From the NCBI GenBank assembly GCA_001302725.1, contig LIZU01000131.1, positions 1 through 6,096 of the forward strand: DNA of 6,096 nucleotides. The letters run 5' to 3'. The first letter of the stretch is position 1. Each line of letters begins with the position of its first letter. A program made the position numbers and the translations under genes. The DNA comes from a candidate division Zixibacteria bacterium DG_27. GTDB taxonomy: Bacteria; Zixibacteria; MSB-5A5; DG-27. The notes beneath the pieces were generated by a model, which was not told the DNA's origin, did not search any database, and saw only the letters and a program-made list of their open reading frames with translations. Of this stretch, positions 5,182 to 6,096 are shown piece by piece.

Positions 5182-6096
5182 AGGCACTGGCTAGCTAACT
5201 TCCCTGATCCTTCCAGCATCTGTGCCGCGGACGTGGATAGTGACGGCGACAGGGATCTTTTGGCTGTAGGTAGGCCGAGAACATCATGGTTTGAAAATGA
5301 CGGCCGGCAGAACTTCACTGAACGCAACATTCAGACGCTCGGAGTGCCTAGCAGCGTATTCCCGGCTGACCTAGACCTCGATGGCGACATGGATGTGCTT
5401 GGCACCAATCAATCCAATGGAGGTGATAACAAAGTCAGATGGTGGGAAAACGACGGGCAACAGAACTTCACCGAGCATATTATTAGCTCGTATTTCTACG
5501 GCGCTCACAGCGGGTCTGCTGCTGACATTGATGGCGACTACGATCTTGACGTCTTAGCATGTGCCTACTACGGCAAGCATATTTCCTGGTGGGAGAATGT
5601 CCCAACGGAGGTTCAGGTCACACTTATCCCCCATAATCCACCGATTCAGATACCTCCGGAAGGGGGGCACTTCAGTTACGACGGAGTCGTCACCAACAGC
5701 ACAAACGCGACTGTGCGTGTGGATGCCTGGTCGATGGTGCTTCTGCCCACCGGCCACATATTAGGTCCCAAGCGGCTCTACCAAGACATATACCTGGCTC
5801 CATACGGCGACTCTCTGAAGACCATCTCTCATCGGGTAAAGCGTTGGGCTCCGCCGGGCGAATACACCTACATCGGCTATGTCGGTTACTATCCGGATAC
5901 GAAGCTTGATAGCTCTTATTTCCACTTCACCAAGCTTGCGGGTGGAGGAGTTCCTCCTGGGAGCGTCTTTAGATGGTCCGACATCTTTGGAGAGGAGTCG
6001 GAGGCGGAGTTAGTATCAGGAAATGCTCTTCTGGAGGCCTATCCCAGTCCCTTTAATGCCCGCACCAACATCGCCTATAATCTGGCAGAGGATGGT
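5074..6096 (+). CDS. 3' part of the broken VCBS-repeat protein, running off the right edge
   Basis: This frame is open from about 5074 to the window end (341 codons, no stop) and continues the protein above; there is no separate start signal. It contains repeats 3 to 6: DDIDGDGDVDV with WWENDGSQNF, ADVDSDGDRDL with WFENDGRQNF, ADLDLDGDMDV with WWENDGQQNF, and ADIDGDYDLDV ending in SWWENV. Bases about 5611-5937 encode the same beta domain as in the subtilase: PPEGGHFSY, RVDAWSMVLLPTG, KTISHRVKRWAPPGEYTY and GYYPD, ending FHFTKL. A linker then leads into a sorting domain (AYPSPFNARTNIAYNLAEDG) cut by the window edge. Compared with the subtilase tail, about 60 residues are missing to the right. 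Export and anchoring by a type IX-like route is inferred from the tail. Confidence 0.87.

Overview
The window reads as chromosomal DNA of an uncultured bacterium, most likely from an FCB-type or related candidate phylum (Zixibacteria, KSB1, Calditrichaeota, Latescibacteria and similar). This placement is inference from gene content. Two neighbouring secreted proteins end in the same arrangement: a conserved beta-rich domain, then a FlgD-like / Por-secretion (T9SS type A-like) C-terminal sorting domain with an NPFN or SPFN signature. That architecture is typical of those lineages. No ribosomal RNA or marker gene is present to name the organism.

Layout. Bases 2-103 are the last 33 codons of a membrane-anchored protein entering from the left. 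Bases 184-1579 hold a tight two-gene unit: a PspC-domain protein with a LiaF-type (DUF5668) membrane region, and, one base later, a LiaF-like protein with three membrane helices and a beta-rich 'toastrack' domain. This looks like an envelope-stress pair. A 370-base gap follows. It contains a near-perfect sigma-70 promoter (1706-1733) and a roughly 210-base leader with hairpins, an orphan extended Shine-Dalgarno sequence and a possible 37-codon upstream ORF.

Bases 1950-4036 hold a bacillopeptidase F-like subtilase (S8) carrying a sorting domain. It is broken just after the catalytic serine motif by what looks like a deletion of about 40 bases. A rho-independent terminator (4058-4092) closes it. 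A second strong promoter (4192-4220) then opens a roughly 410-base leader. Near its end is an imperfect 39-base duplication of the translation start region. The last gene, from 4640 to beyond the right edge, encodes a secreted six-repeat VCBS/FG-GAP protein with the same C-terminal module. It is also broken, by a frame change near 5073.

The first half looks like envelope maintenance. The second half holds two separately promoted exported proteins that probably use the same secretion and anchoring route. The secretion machinery is not in the window. The two reading-frame breaks are the main oddity: they may be real gene decay or errors in the assembly, and reads are needed to decide.
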